From Spirometra erinaceieuropaei (Eukaryota; Platyhelminthes; Cestoda; Diphyllobothriidea; Diphyllobothriidae), in NCBI GenBank assembly GCA_902702965.1, contig CACRXP010000001.1, forward strand, positions 3,330,159-3,394,158: DNA of 64,000 nucleotides, written 5' to 3'. The notes under the pieces are model-generated. The model was not told the origin of the DNA. It did no database searches and saw only the letters and a program-made list of their open reading frames with translations. The translations under genes were made by a program, and so were the position numbers. This document shows, in pieces, positions 1-10,602 of this stretch (the first letter of the stretch is position 1; each line of letters starts with the position of its first letter).

Positions 1-29
1 GCAGTGCAACTCAGTAACAGCCAGAGTCA

Positions 30-1380
30 ATGATTAATCTCATGAGATGTCAACCGAAATTGTGAAATGTGTTTTCGATTTAGAAGGATTACTTACGTAG
101 GGTCGTAATACTGATTATCTTGTGGCATAACCCCATAATATTTCCTGTCCATCAGGGTGCTGCCTTTTGAATGTACTCCTTTTCAGCCACCTGCAAAAGT
201 TCACTCGGTAAAAAAATGATTACTTAGGTAGTATGCATTTTATTCGTCGATGTTCGATGTCCTAGTAAATTTAAATATATTTCATCAAAAACCTCCATAT
301 AAATAGAATTTCTTGTGCTCTTTTGGTAGCAATTTATGTCTTCTTAAAAAATTACTTAAAGAAAGGATACCTTTTGGTTTTAAAAATGTTTTCAATAGCA
401 TTACCGACAAAGACAAGGGAGACTGGAATGGCCACTTCTGGCTTATTGGCCGTCGTCGGCCAGTCATACCCAGCTCCGAAGTGTGAAACACCTGGGGCTA
501 GATCCTACAACCTGTTAGTTAGAGGCCCAACGCCTATCTCATGCGCCGTTGTTGGTTGGGCTCGAAAGAGAGGCCGTGAGGCACAACGGGACAAGTGAGT
601 TCCGCAAGAACGATCAGTGAGCGTCCCCTTTACCATTGTACATTCCCGATTAAAACCGATAGGACAACGAGCCCATGTAGGCGTTGGACTTCTAACTAAC
701 AGGTCGCGGCATCGAGCTCCAGGTATTCCACACTTCGGGGTTGGGTATGACTGCCTGACGACGGCCAGTAAGCCAGAAATTGTCATTCCAGTCTCTCTTG
801 TATTTGTCGGCAGTAACATTTTGTCTATATCATGCGCCGCTGTGCGGCTGCTGGTTGAGCTCGAGAGAGAGCCCGTAAGGCACAACGGGACGAGTGAATT
901 CCGTAAGAACGATCGGTGAGCGCCCCCTCTCCCAATGTTTTCAATCGCCGAATACTTTTGAACTCGACCTGTCAATGCGTTTTCGTTTAGGGTTTTCAGT
1001 CAAGGTATGGCGTGATGTCCATTGCCCCTCTCCCCCACGCCTCCCGACTCCAGAGAAATGGCCCTTCCGTAACATGATTTACTGCCAAAAGAGCTCAAGA
1101 ACTAATATTTCTATGGTGGTTTTCCCACAAAATATGTTTGAATTTGCAAAGGTATCGAAAGTCGATGGAGAAGATGCATACTGCTTCAATAGCCATTTTT
1201 ACCGAGCGCGTCTCCTACAGGTGACTGATAAGAAGTGTATTTAAAAGCCAGCGTGTCGGAAAATCACATGGTTACGTTTCAGTATAATCAATATTATCGC
1301 CTCCCTTAAGTAATCCCTCCTAATCAAAACCGCTTTTCAGAATTTCGATTAACATTTCATGAGATGTATGTTAGTCCACT
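30..1380. mobile_element. Tc1-type foldback element, copy 1, interrupted by SINEs
   Basis: The left arm (about 30-396) and right arm (about 1070-1380) are diverged inverted copies of the arms seen in the complete elements at 16633-17629 and 40223-41199. Shared landmarks are the ATGAGATGTCAACCGAAATT end and the GATTACTTA.GTAGG segment on the left, and their complements near 1300-1365. No transposase frame is present, so it is non-autonomous. A SINE cluster at 397-933 splits it. About 946-1070 is not clearly assignable. The outer ends are too eroded to show TA. Confidence 0.7.
397..933. mobile_element. SINE-A cluster (three fragments) with target-site duplication
   Basis: Three SINE-A pieces lie end to end: a minus-strand 3' piece (about 402-520), a nearly complete plus-strand copy with a tRNA-like core (about 535-822), and a plus-strand 5' piece (about 823-933). 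The cluster is bracketed by a perfect 12-bp direct repeat, AATGTTTTCAAT, at 385-396 and 934-945. That is the size expected of a LINE-mobilised SINE target-site duplication. It sits inside the foldback arm, so it is younger than that element. Confidence 0.75.
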
Positions 1381-1756
1381 CGCACTCGTCTACTGTGTAT
1401 GTGGCGACGATAAGGTCTAAATACATTAGCGAACATCCTCGATAGGTAGTTTGTTTATATTAAGTCGCAATGTTCTGTCGTTTGACCCGAAACGTCACTG
1501 GACTGTTCCTTGATTAACAATTCACAATTTAATGCGTTGCACGTTATCACAACATTGTCACCGACCCGTGTGCATGCATCTGCGATGTTTACATCCTAAT
1601 TTGGCCGAATAGATAGGCGTGATCGATGTACCACGATGGTAGAAAAACACGTGCACATTATTATCCAGCTCGCCACTCGCGCGTAACGGAGATGGTGCGT
1701 CGTCCAGACAAACCCACTCCGGGTGACCCCAGCTAAGACCTCCAAAAACAATGTTA
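1381..1756. other. No recognised feature
   Basis: This is A+T-rich sequence between a foldback end and a SINE-B remnant. Short open frames show no recognisable motif. Confidence 0.4.
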
Positions 1757-2115
1757 CTTAATTGGTGTTTTGGCAGATTTGAATTATTCCCTTGTTCCAA
1801 TTATAAAGTCGGCGGCCTCGGTAGGAGTCGGCCCCCACGACAGCAAGGCTTGAGTACAGCCAACGCTCTAACCGCCTGAGCTACGGGGTCCCACCGGGAG
1901 ACGTGAGTTTAGTCACTTTTGGGTCAAGATTCCCACCTAGCCTACTGCACTGAGAGGAGTCCACCAATTCTTATGCAGCAGACTGACTACCCAAGAGGAG
2001 TTTCCCAAGTAATCAATCTAGAATCAATCAGATGATCACCACATTCACTTAATTAATACGTGTTTTGGCAGACTTGAATAATGCATATGAGTCAGTTGTG
2101 AAAAACTTTGGCCAT
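1757..2115 (-). mobile_element. SINE-B fragment with tRNA-like module
   Basis: On the minus strand a tRNA-like stretch (about 1815-1892) reads GTAGCTCAGGCGGTTAGAGCG, an A-box-like start. It continues into the ACTCAAGCCTTGCTGTCGTG segment shared with 61938-62026, but the B box is damaged. Downstream plus-strand sequence (1893-2045) matches the body of the long copy at 62027-62180. The flanking TTTTGGCAGA.TTGAAT block occurs at both 1766-1788 and 2060-2082, so this may be part of a tandem pair. Confidence 0.65.
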
Positions 2116-2426
2116 TCATTTGTTATGATCAGATGCGTTTCTCAGTTATGCTGCTTTTAAAGAAAATGCTTTCGATAGACCACGTTACTGCATCACCCTT
2201 GCCGTTCCTTGTTTTTTCGTTGAGAAATTAACGTGTGACTTGTCCTGCTCTTCCCTAACGATATTTTCTGAGATGCCCCGCGATTTGTCGGTATTCTCAC
2301 CTTTCGCATCCACTCAGGGCTATCAGTTCAAAGCTATTCCCTTTCTTCAAGGACATTTTAAATCTATGAAAAATAACGTACTTATGAATGCCTGACTAAT
2401 ACTTTGCTGAAGCATCGATGGACTGA
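2116..2426. other. No recognised feature
   Basis: This is A+T-rich sequence without a supportable gene, ending at the assembly gap. Confidence 0.35.
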
Positions 2427-2793
2427 NNNNNNNNNNNNNNNNNNNNNNNNNNNNNNNNNNNNNNNNNNNNNNNNNNNNNNNNNNNNNNNNNNNNNNNNNN
2501 NNNNNNNNNNNNNNNNNNNNNNNNNNNNNNNNNNNNNNNNNNNNNNNNNNNNNNNNNNNNNNNNNNNNNNNNNNNNNNNNNNNNNNNNNNNNNNNNNNNN
2601 NNNNNNNNNNNNNNNNNNNNNNNNNNNNNNNNNNNNNNNNNNNNNNNNNNNNNNNNNNNNNNNNNNNNNNNNNNNNNNNNNNNNNNNNNNNNNNNNNNNN
2701 NNNNNNNNNNNNNNNNNNNNNNNNNNNNNNNNNNNNNNNNNNNNNNNNNNNNNNNNNNNNNNNNNNNNNNNNNNNNNNNNNNNNNNNNNNNNN
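2427..2793. other. Assembly gap (367 N)
   Basis: An unbroken run of N. The right edge falls inside a SINE-A copy, so the gap is probably caused by repeat content. Confidence 0.98.
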
Positions 2794-3092
2794 AGACAAG
2801 GGAAACAGGAATGGCCATTTATGGCTTATTAGCCGTCGTCAGCGAGTCAACCCCAGCCGCGAAGAGTGCAATACCTGAGGCTCTAACTCGCGACCTGTTA
2901 GCTAGAAGTCCACGCCTCTAACCACTGGGCCACTGGCCCGTTGTACTGTCGGTTTCGATCGGGAATATACGATAGTAGGGGGCTCTCACCGATCGTTCTT
3001 ACGGAACTCACTCCTTCCGTTATGCCTTACGGGCTCTCTCCCTCGAGCCCAACCAGCAGCCGCACAGTGGCGCACGATATAGGCAGAATGTT
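2794..3092 (-). mobile_element. SINE-A subtype a, nearly complete
   Basis: Read on the minus strand, the repeat runs from CTATATCGTGCGCCACTGTG through the ACGATCGGTGAG block to a tRNA-like core (about 2879-2940) and ends with the CAGAAATGGCCATTCC type of tail. The tRNA-like core has an A-box-like TGGCCCAGTGG and a B-box-like GAGTTAGAGCC. TCT sits at the anticodon position, resembling tRNA-Arg. The last bases of the tail are lost in the gap. Confidence 0.75.
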
Positions 3093-3405
3093 CTTACCGA
3101 CAAAGACAAGGGAGACTGGAATGACAATTTCTGAATTATTAGCCGTCACCAGCCAGTCATACCCAACTCCAAGTATGGATCACTTAAGGTTCGAATCGGA
3201 GATCTTTAGTCGTGGAGTTTGACACTCTACCATGGAGCCACACGCCCGTTGTCCTCTTGTTTGTGATCGGGAATATCAATTACGACAGTGGGCGCCCACC
3301 GATCGCTGTGCGACTGCCTGCGAGGGTTCTAGTATGAGTCCCAAGGCACGATGGAACGAGCGTGTTCCTTAACCTGATCGGTGGGCGCCCACTGTCATAA
3401 TATAT
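3093..3405 (-). mobile_element. SINE-A subtype b plus inverted fragment
   Basis: A second SINE-A copy follows directly after the first (about 3093-3300). Its tRNA-like core is of the other subtype, with GGTAGAGTGTCAAACTCC in place of GGTTAGAGGCGTTGGACT. From about 3300 to 3400 a plus-strand fragment of the same SINE reads back out, giving the GTGGGCGCCCAC block twice in opposite orientation. Confidence 0.7.
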
Positions 3406-3416
3406 ATATATATATA
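3398..3416. repeat. (TA)n microsatellite
   Basis: A short TA dinucleotide run at the end of the SINE-A array. Confidence 0.9.
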
Positions 3417-3929
3417 CAAATATATGCGACACGGCTTTTTTAGTGTCAAACCCTAACGTACAATGGACATTTTAGTCAACAGCGATAGTCTGTTGTGGAG
3501 TAACCACGTTGTGTCCCTCCAAAAAGCCTTCGGCAGTGTCCCACGTCAACATATTTTATATAAGATGAGTGTCCTTGGCATCCGAGAGGGGATTCGCACT
3601 GGATAAGGACATTCCGAACTTACCGTAAACAGAGCGTACGTGTCAAATATAAACAGTTCAACCAGATGAAATTGACAAGTAGTGTTTCTTGAGGTCATTT
3701 TTTCAAGCCTGACTATAGAATTGGCCTGAGCAATGACAGCTTAATTCCAGTGTGCGACATCCTCCATCTACGCTCAATTACCCAACATTCCTCAAACAGC
3801 ACGAAGTTTCATAACCTGAAAAGTACACCATTCCCCATTAACCATCGCGAGGAAGCCTTGATATGTGACACGGAAAGATTTGAAATCTTCGTTCCAATAC
3901 ATCAAGCCTAGCAGAAAAATGCGTGAATA
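3417..3929. other. No recognised feature
   Basis: No motif, repeat match or convincing coding signal was seen. Confidence 0.35.
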
Positions 3930-4140
3930 CTGACAGCCTGACCGTCCTCTGGCGAAGACATCCTCGGGGTGCACCATGGAGGTGGCGCAGAAGCAGTGAC
4001 TTGCACGTGAATAAGTTTATAGGAAGACAGAGTGGCTCAGGGTTTGCCGCACTTTCCCGATTGGAAATCAGAGTTGGGACGGCCGGGGGCAGGCTTGGGT
4101 GCAGGGACTGACTAGATTAAACTGCACGTCTACGCGTGCC
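3930..4140 (-). mobile_element. SINE-B body remnant
   Basis: The GTGACTTGCACGTGAATAAG block followed by GTTTGCCGCACTTTCCC matches, with decay, the SINE-B body on the minus strand at 55930-56000 and 32100-32260. Confidence 0.5.
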
Positions 4141-4764
4141 ACACACTGTCTGTACGGTTTTTATTAGAGGGGAACAGCTCACATCTCAGGTGAGTTAGAG
4201 GAAACAATTAGATCCTGATCATCAGTCCCCAGCAAGTCCCTCATATGCACACACACAAACAGTACTGGTCACGAGGACCGAGCTATCCAGTCCGCCGAAT
4301 GCCTTCAAAGCCCCGACTCTTAGCGCATCGTGACAGGTCGAGAACGTATCAGATGAATGCGCTGATGTGACGTGGGGATGGGTTCTCCAGATTCGGTCTC
4401 ACTCTCCCTTCCCTCTCTGGTTTTCACCAGTTAACTGTCCGAAGCTATCGGTCATCCGATGCTGCGATTGGGTGCAGCGTCTGACATCACGTCTATGTTT
4501 TCCACACACGACCGGGTGAGACAGCAGATTGCACCAAAAAACATGCTTCCCACTGACTTCAGAGGTGCACGTCAGGTGTTGTGAGGCGAGTTCATGTGTG
4601 ATGGATTGGCTGGTTGGGAAATGCGTGGTGGTGGGGTAGGCTCAGTGTTGTTTTACCACGGGTTTTCATGAAGATATGTGACCCACTAGACCCATGCGAT
4701 GACCGAATATCCTCGAGCAGTGTGGGAAGGGAAAGCTGGTGCAACATATGTATATATACATAGG
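4141..4764. other. Unassigned, possibly more SINE-B-like decay
   Basis: Blocks such as CGTCTACGCGTGCCACACAC resemble SINE-B edges elsewhere, but I cannot define boundaries. No gene is supported. Confidence 0.3.
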
Positions 4765-5693
4765 TACTGTAGATGGGCTAACTGGTGAAATGTTAACAGA
4801 AATTCTGAAATGCGTTTTCGACTCAAAAAGATTACTTATGTAGGGCTGTAACCTTAATAACCGTGCAGCATAGTCCAATGACAATTCAGTTACTTCAGGA
4901 CGCCGTCTTTTGAACGAACTTCTGTTCGGCCGCCTGTAAAAAGTAGACTCGGTAGAAAATGACTAATAAAGTGGTATGAGATTTCCTTGTTCAAATACAT
5001 TTTATAAAAAACACGCATTCTTTTACTCACTTGGTAGAAAATTACGTCTTCTCCTAATCTTATGCTTGTTTAAAAAAAGTTTCACTTGTGAGATTTTTTA
5101 AGACCGTGAAATGCCCGTTCAGAACACATCGCGTCTCTGCATTTACTAATGTTGCCTGTAAAGGTTACAATATACTCAAATCCATAGATGAATTTTATAA
5201 ACTCCTATGCGGTCTCCTCTTAATATCGTAAAGAACAGTACGAATTTCCGTACACAGGGAATATAAAGCTCGTTGGTTGGAAACCCTGAACGCAAATGTA
5301 ACGACATGTCGTTTTCCAAATTATTCGGGAATTGAAAAGTTTTTGAAGACCGCATTATACTCTTCCTTCAAGCATAAAATTTGAAAAAGGCATAACTTTC
5401 CACCAAGTGAGTACAAGAGTGCATGTTTTCCATGAAATATATTTGAATGTATAAGGGTACCGGAAATTAATTCAAAAATTTTATGCTACTTTAGTAGTCA
5501 CTTTATACCGAGTCTAATTTTTACAGGCGGCCGAAAAGAAGTTCGTTCGAAAGCCGGCATCCTGCAGTAACTGAACTGTCATTGGATTATGCTGCACGGT
5601 TATTAATGGTGTAACCCTACTTAGGTAATCTTTTGGAGTCGAAAACGCACTTCAGAATTTCTGTTAACATTTCACGAGTTAGCACATCTACTT
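4765..5693. mobile_element. Tc1-type foldback element, copy 2
   Basis: The ends are inverted copies: TACTGTAGATGGGCTAAC on the left and GTTAGCACATCTACTTTA on the right. The arms pair along most of their length; for example, CGCCTGTAAAAAGTAGACTCGGTA near 4930 has its complement near 5510-5530. The element is about 930 bp with no coding frame. It is uninterrupted and more diverged than the copies at 16633 and 40223. Confidence 0.8.
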
Positions 5694-5749
5694 TATATCC
5701 GTTTTCTTGCTGTATAAAATCCTGTCCATTATATGTTGCGGAAAAGGAT

Positions 5750-5990
5750 GTGTGGTGGTGTGTCTAAGTGCGCGTTTCGCCGTGCCAGCCACCTGCGCCC
5801 TCTTCTGTCTCCGATTTTCTTGACTCCGTCATGACAGCAAGTAGGGAAGGAGGAGAGAGTGCGGTCGACGCTGTACAGGTCTACTATCACAATAAGCTAA
5901 CTCACGCGCGAGTCTCCGTCCTTGGTGCTGTGGGAGACATTGTGAGCATTATCAGCCACGGCGGTCGAACTGTCGGATGTACATATATTG
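5750..5990 (+). mobile_element. SINE-B body fragment
   Basis: It carries the marker blocks of the family: GCCGTGCCAGCCACCTGCGC, a C+T-rich stretch, GAGAGAGTGCGGT, CTAACTCACGCGCGAGTC and CGGTCGAACTGTC. The tRNA-like module is missing. Confidence 0.65.
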
Positions 5991-6124
5991 TGTGAGTAAA
6001 ACACACTGTTAAAAAGTCCTATTGTAACTCTCGATGATGTCCTGTTTGGTAACACTGCTGCACCTCCGGACAACAGGCGTGGAGGCAGCGGCCCTAAGGC
6101 GAGAGAAAAAATCTATGGGAAGTG

Positions 6125-6285
6125 CGGCGTACAATTACAAGGTTAGTAACAGATATAAAACACTGACATTTGTCTGCGAATGTCTCTGATGATGGATTTG
6201 AGCGAGAATCCGAAACGTCAGGCCAATAAATTTCTTGTTCCAGTGATCGCATCTTCGTCTTCTGAACACTGATCTTACTCAGGAG
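6125..6285 (+). mobile_element. Solo terminus of a Penelope-like element
   Basis: The sequence matches the terminal repeats of the Penelope element at 10421-11555: the TGTCTCTGATGATGGAT motif, the GAAACGTCAGGC block, then AATAAA, and a GATCGCATCTTCGTCTTC end. No coding part is attached. It therefore looks like a severely 5'-truncated copy or a solo pseudo-LTR. Confidence 0.65.
6182..6223 (+). ncRNA. Hammerhead-ribozyme-like motif (Penelope terminus)
   Basis: In order: GTCT (6182-6185), CTGATGA (6186-6192), a 5-bp hairpin stem GGATT/AATCC (6194-6198 with 6207-6211), GAAAC (6212-6216), GTC (6217-6219) and AGGC (6220-6223). GTCT can pair with AGGC as stem I, and ACGT could pair only between two molecules, as in minimal dimeric hammerheads. 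Penelope-like elements are known to carry hammerhead motifs. One extra T after CTGATGA departs from the canonical core, so activity is uncertain. Confidence 0.5.
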
Positions 6286-6484
6286 GCTTGAAGTGCCTCA
6301 TATTATTGTCCTTCTGTTAGAAGCGACGAGGAGCTAATAAGATATCCTGTTTAGCAAGGACTATCTTTCTACTTCCCAGAGGGAGAGAGGGTAGGCTTGT
6401 CTTAATTATCAGCAAAAGTTGATAGAGCGGGAGAATGGGCGTTTAGTTTCAATGAGACTAGGAGTGTTAGAGCTAGAGTTCGGA

Positions 6485-6590
6485 TCACACCTAGAACACA
6501 GAAATAGGTACTTCCTGGAAATCAGCGCAGGACCGCCTGTAGTGTGGCAGGGAAGTACTTATTCCTGTGTCTAACCCAAAAGTCTTCTGC
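6485..6590. repeat. Short inverted-repeat element fragment (family C)
   Basis: AGGTACTTCCTGGAAATCAG and the later GGAAGTACTTATTCCTGTGT flank a CCGCCTGTAGTGTGG block. The same arrangement is found near 52010-52080 and 38640-38830, where it adjoins TTAGGG-like tracts. Confidence 0.45.
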
Positions 6591-6868
6591 AATCTCCAAA
6601 TTTCGACAAAAAGAAAGCAATGCTAACGTGGGACGAGGCGATTGTTGTGGCAACAGGTCCAGTCGCAGCTTCTAGTTTCTGGTTCCATTACGGGGTTAGA
6701 AATCTGCAGGAGCTTTTAGGGTAAGGTGATTCCATACTAACAGCATAGATACTAGCCAAAAGCCCATACACGCGTATTTCGCCGATATTCTGCCGCTGCA
6801 TGACACAGCTGCGAGGGTTTTGGCTCATCAGTGGGTCCCCCCACCATTCCCTGTCTGCTTTCTCGTAG

Positions 6869-7108
6869 ATACTTCAATTTAGAGGTGAGGCCCGATCGAT
6901 TTCGAGTTCTATTCTCGCACATTTAATCGATACGGATCACCGAGTCGATGCCAAGGAAGCATTTCATGTTGTCTATCGGACACCAACAAGCTTCTCTAAA
7001 GGCCTACGCCAACGGATACTGGCAACGGCCGAGGCAGTGGCTATACGGCTATCGAATCCGATGTTATACTGTCAGAAAACGCTGACACAAGCGCTCTCTC
7101 TGCCGTAG
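6869..7108 (+). pseudogene. C-terminal fragment of a retroelement protein
   Basis: The frame between stops gives 79 residues with no initiator methionine. Key segments are ISSSILAHLIDTDHRVD, EAFHVVYRTP and ATAEAVAIRLSNP, ending in LTQALSLP before the stop. From memory, similar tails (a HL..T.HRVD block, then a conserved AEA.AIR helix and LSLP end) close GIY-YIG-containing flatworm retroelement proteins. I cannot verify this here. About 260 bp downstream, at 7367-7388, a CTGACGA...GAAAAC pair occurs, like the tails of Penelope-type elements. No upstream catalytic domain is readable, so this is a dead fragment. Confidence 0.5.
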
Positions 7109-7439
7109 CCAACGCCAACCTCAAGTGATGACGACATGCTGTCTCAGATCCTTAATTACAGTGATGGGTACTGCGTGTATTCAATCCAAGACCATCACTC
7201 TAAAACTCTCTTACTCCCCCCCCCCTAGCTCTAAGGACCAAAACCCGCCGACCTCGTCTTGCGGGAGGCGTGGGGAATACGAGTGTCGATTACTTAGTAG
7301 TCCTTGAAACATCTATAAACACTGTTAATTTTGTACATTTTCATTCCTTTATGTAACTGTATTGACCTGACGAAGAATTGCCGAAAACACTTGTTTGCCA
7401 ACTTGACTTTTCACATTTAGAAATTGTAGTTTTTTTCCC

Positions 7440-9540
7440 TAGAAATTTACTGTGAATTTGGAGCAGATCAGTATATTTAAGGTCTATAGGCTCCGACCTA
7501 AGTTTTTATACATGAATATTTGGGCCGAAGTCTATCAGCCACAGCGAATAACCGCGTAATATTCATTAACTGCCGACAGGCAAATAGAAGTACACTTTAG
7601 GGTAAGGCGATCCCATGGTAACAGCTCAGTGTGTAAATAACCATTGATACATTGATGTACGGTACAAGATACGGCGGAAGCCGCGACGGGCGGGGTAACT
7701 GGTCTGACCATCGCAAGAGGTCGCCGACTAAAAGGGCATAAGTGAGACAAACAACAGAAGAAACCAGGTGAAGAGGACGTCCTACGATGAAAATGTTCGG
7801 CAAGGGTATGGTTTATGGCCGGTTTTACTTCCCCTGGGGGGGCGATTATGTTAAAAGAAAATAACTGGTGATATTTAGTAGTACGCACCAGAGAAAAAAA
7901 TAAAAGGACCTCGCGGTGGCTGTTGCGTGCGGGTGGTCATGTTGCTTTAAGGTAGTCATTGAAGTAAAAATACAATAATATACTATCTTTTCGACAATGT
8001 CTTCAAAGGGGTATTAAATTCATCTACTTTTATCATTCAATAGTAAAAATAGGGTGTTCTTTTAATTGGTACCAATATGGGGATCAGAGTTTGTCATAAC
8101 ACAAAGTTCTTAAATGTTCTGCTCTCTTGCTCAACACAATTGCTCTCCGGAATAAGTAAACGCGGCCATAAACCATACCCTTGCCAAAAGTTCTCCTTTA
8201 GTAAGACCGAAAATATTACATGAGAGAGCATATGCGCATATATAAATCGTCTGATCCTGAGAGGGTATGGTAGGAACGTGGAGGTTAAATGTGAGAAGCA
8301 GGTTTTCGAATTTTGTTAATCGTGAATTAGGCATGAAAAGAAAAAAAGTAGATTGGAATTACCACGGTTCTTGATGATATTTTCTTAGATGTGTGTCAAA
8401 AAGGTAAAATGTTGGTTTAACAAGAGCCCATAGTCTAGATTTCCGCTTGGGAGTAAGCATGCGGAAAGCATTTGTCAGGCTACCCAGCTTGTATGAATAT
8501 CGGCTAGGAATGAAAGTCTATTTAAAAATTAATAAAACGCTTACAATGCGTAATTTAAACATGCATTCGGTGTGTACTCTGATGTCACATGCTCAGAGCA
8601 CATGACTTACTCTTCTGCATAATTAACGAAGCACGCATTTTTAAAACATGTAGAATGGCTGTACAGAAGTCATTTCTGTAAATTTAGGCCCTTACTGTTT
8701 AGTGGTACCGTACCCCAGTGATCGCGGTCGAGGATTTCTTGATTTCGTGACCCATAAGAAGTCTTTCGCACTTGAATTTCGGCAGCGACCCAGTGGTTGA
8801 GAGCCAACAATCTGGGGAGACCTGGGCACCGATTTCGGCGGCATACAAACCGATCAGCAGGGAAACCAATTTGTAAGCGGTCAAGCGGATGAGCATACGT
8901 TCTTAAGTCAAATATTTTCAGCAGACCTCAGAACGCTCTATTTCCAAAAACAGCGCAGACTAAGTGTGTTTGGCCGAAAAAGGTTAGAAGTGCATACTGT
9001 CTGATAGGATGCACAGTGACCCATTTAGTGTCTGAATCATTTTTACTCTGTATAGCGTCCCCTCTGATGACTAAAAATCGCTCCATGTATGTGCGGGTAA
9101 CTACGCGGGGTCAGGCCCTGAATATTCCCATATCTCCCATGAAGCAAGCAACGTGCGAACTAATGTCAAGTCGTGCTTTTTGGTTCCATTCGTCTCGACA
9201 ATTCGCTGGCTGTTGTGTTGACTCCTTGGTGATGGCATCAGCGGTGACTTTACATCTCCACACATGTGACTCATAAGACCGCAGTGCTGGACGACCGAAA
9301 TTTCAGGCCAACACTGGCCAAGCCCCCGCCGCAGGCGCTAAGGTCAATTACTCTGACGAGCTAAGTTCATGCAACTTCTGAAATTAGGCAGCGTCCCGAA
9401 ACCTGATAGAACAGCGCTCACAGTCATGCCTCAACCGCTCCAAACGCCTCGTGTCGTCGATGAAGTGTCGTAACTGCTCATGAAAGAAGAGCTTGTTCTC
9501 AAGGCAGCAGCCTAAAACACCGTGACCCTTTGCCCCTATC
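7440..9540. other. Long stretch with no recognised gene
   Basis: Only short open frames without recognisable motifs are present. 7535-7888 on the minus strand is open for 117 residues but shows no domain pattern. It may hold old, unrecognisable repeats. Confidence 0.35.
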
Positions 9541-9640
9541 CACTACCCCTGGCTGCCGCCAGTGCGAACTTTTTCTGTGTGAAATGCGCAGTTTTCTATG
9601 TCGGCGAAACAGCGGTGGTACAGCGTGAGAGAGGGTATGC
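9541..9640 (+). pseudogene. Possible GIY-YIG fragment of a Penelope-like element
   Basis: One frame reads CVKCAVFYVGETAVVQRERE, resembling the C..C...YVGETGR..R.R.EH core of Penelope GIY-YIG endonucleases, as in the clearer copy at 10603-11505. The match is short and its flanks are not alignable by eye, so chance resemblance is possible. Confidence 0.3.
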
Positions 9641-9795
9641 TGCCTTTTGCACGTACTATTAAGGCCACATGCAATCATTTTATGCCTTTGTCCAATTTAG
9701 CGTTGATCAGTCAGGGTGATAAACGAAAGGCTAGTTAGTTTTCAGCGCACTCGACTCAAGTAAGTTGCCCAGTCTGGAAGAAAAAGACGCTTGGT

Positions 9796-9878
9796 AATAA
9801 AAAAGGTAGTAGTAATAATAATAATAATGATAACAGTAATAGGAGTGGCAGCACTAGTAGTAGTAGTAGCAGTAGCAA

Positions 9879-9941
<63 letters not shown>

Positions 9942-9944
9942 CAA

Positions 9945-10025
<81 letters not shown>

Positions 10026-10042
10026 CAATAGTAGTAGTAGTA
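9796..10042. repeat. TAG/TAA trinucleotide microsatellite
   Basis: TAATAA units (about 9811-9828) lead into a long TAG array (about 9854-10042). It is interrupted at spaced points by GCAATAG variants. The long single-residue open frames across it are artefacts. Confidence 0.97.
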
Positions 10043-10459
10043 ACGTTCTTTTAACATCTTAACAGACTTTCTACACGTATTATAAACTGACGGTGATTGT
10101 AAAAAAATCCGGATATCTGCAGGTCTCCATTGAATTCAACTACTCTTTTCATTCGAATGGCTTCTGTTAAGTTGAAGGACAGTTTTGGTCTGGCTAGACA
10201 GCTCGTCAACAGAATAAATTCCGGACCGAGGCCCGGTTAGCCAAGGTAAGAAGCTTTATGGATTATTTCGCGCCAGAAAGTCCACCCCGCACCTTCTTCG
10301 AAATTCAGGGGTACCCAAAAGTTACCGCTCGTGCTTAATGCATCTTCCTGCCCCCTAGCCTTCTGACACTTTCATCTTTGCCAATAGAAGCGAAGAGACT
10401 AGTCCCAGGAAGCCGTCTTGAAGAAGAAGACACGATCGCCGGGACAAGAGCTTTATTAG

Positions 10460-10500
10460 CCTGGCGTTTCGGATTCCTGCTCCAATCCATCATCAGAGAC
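10460..10500 (-). ncRNA. Hammerhead-like motif, 3' terminus of Penelope element
   Basis: On the minus strand GTCT (10500-10497) and CTGATGA (10496-10490) are followed by the GGATT/AATCC hairpin, GAAAC, then GCC where GTC is expected, and AGGC. The changed cleavage triplet suggests this copy is inactive. Confidence 0.45.
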
Positions 10501-10602
10501 AAAAGCAGATAAGGGTGGTTCATGCATATGCGGTTGCGATATTTATAGGATGCAGTAGCTATGCTACCGCATACCTATGAATATTCACGGCCCCCCCCTT
10601 CA

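Noticed and set aside
9756..10057. Long open frames of Leu, Val or Tyr repeats
   Set aside because: They are translations of the TAG microsatellite in different frames.
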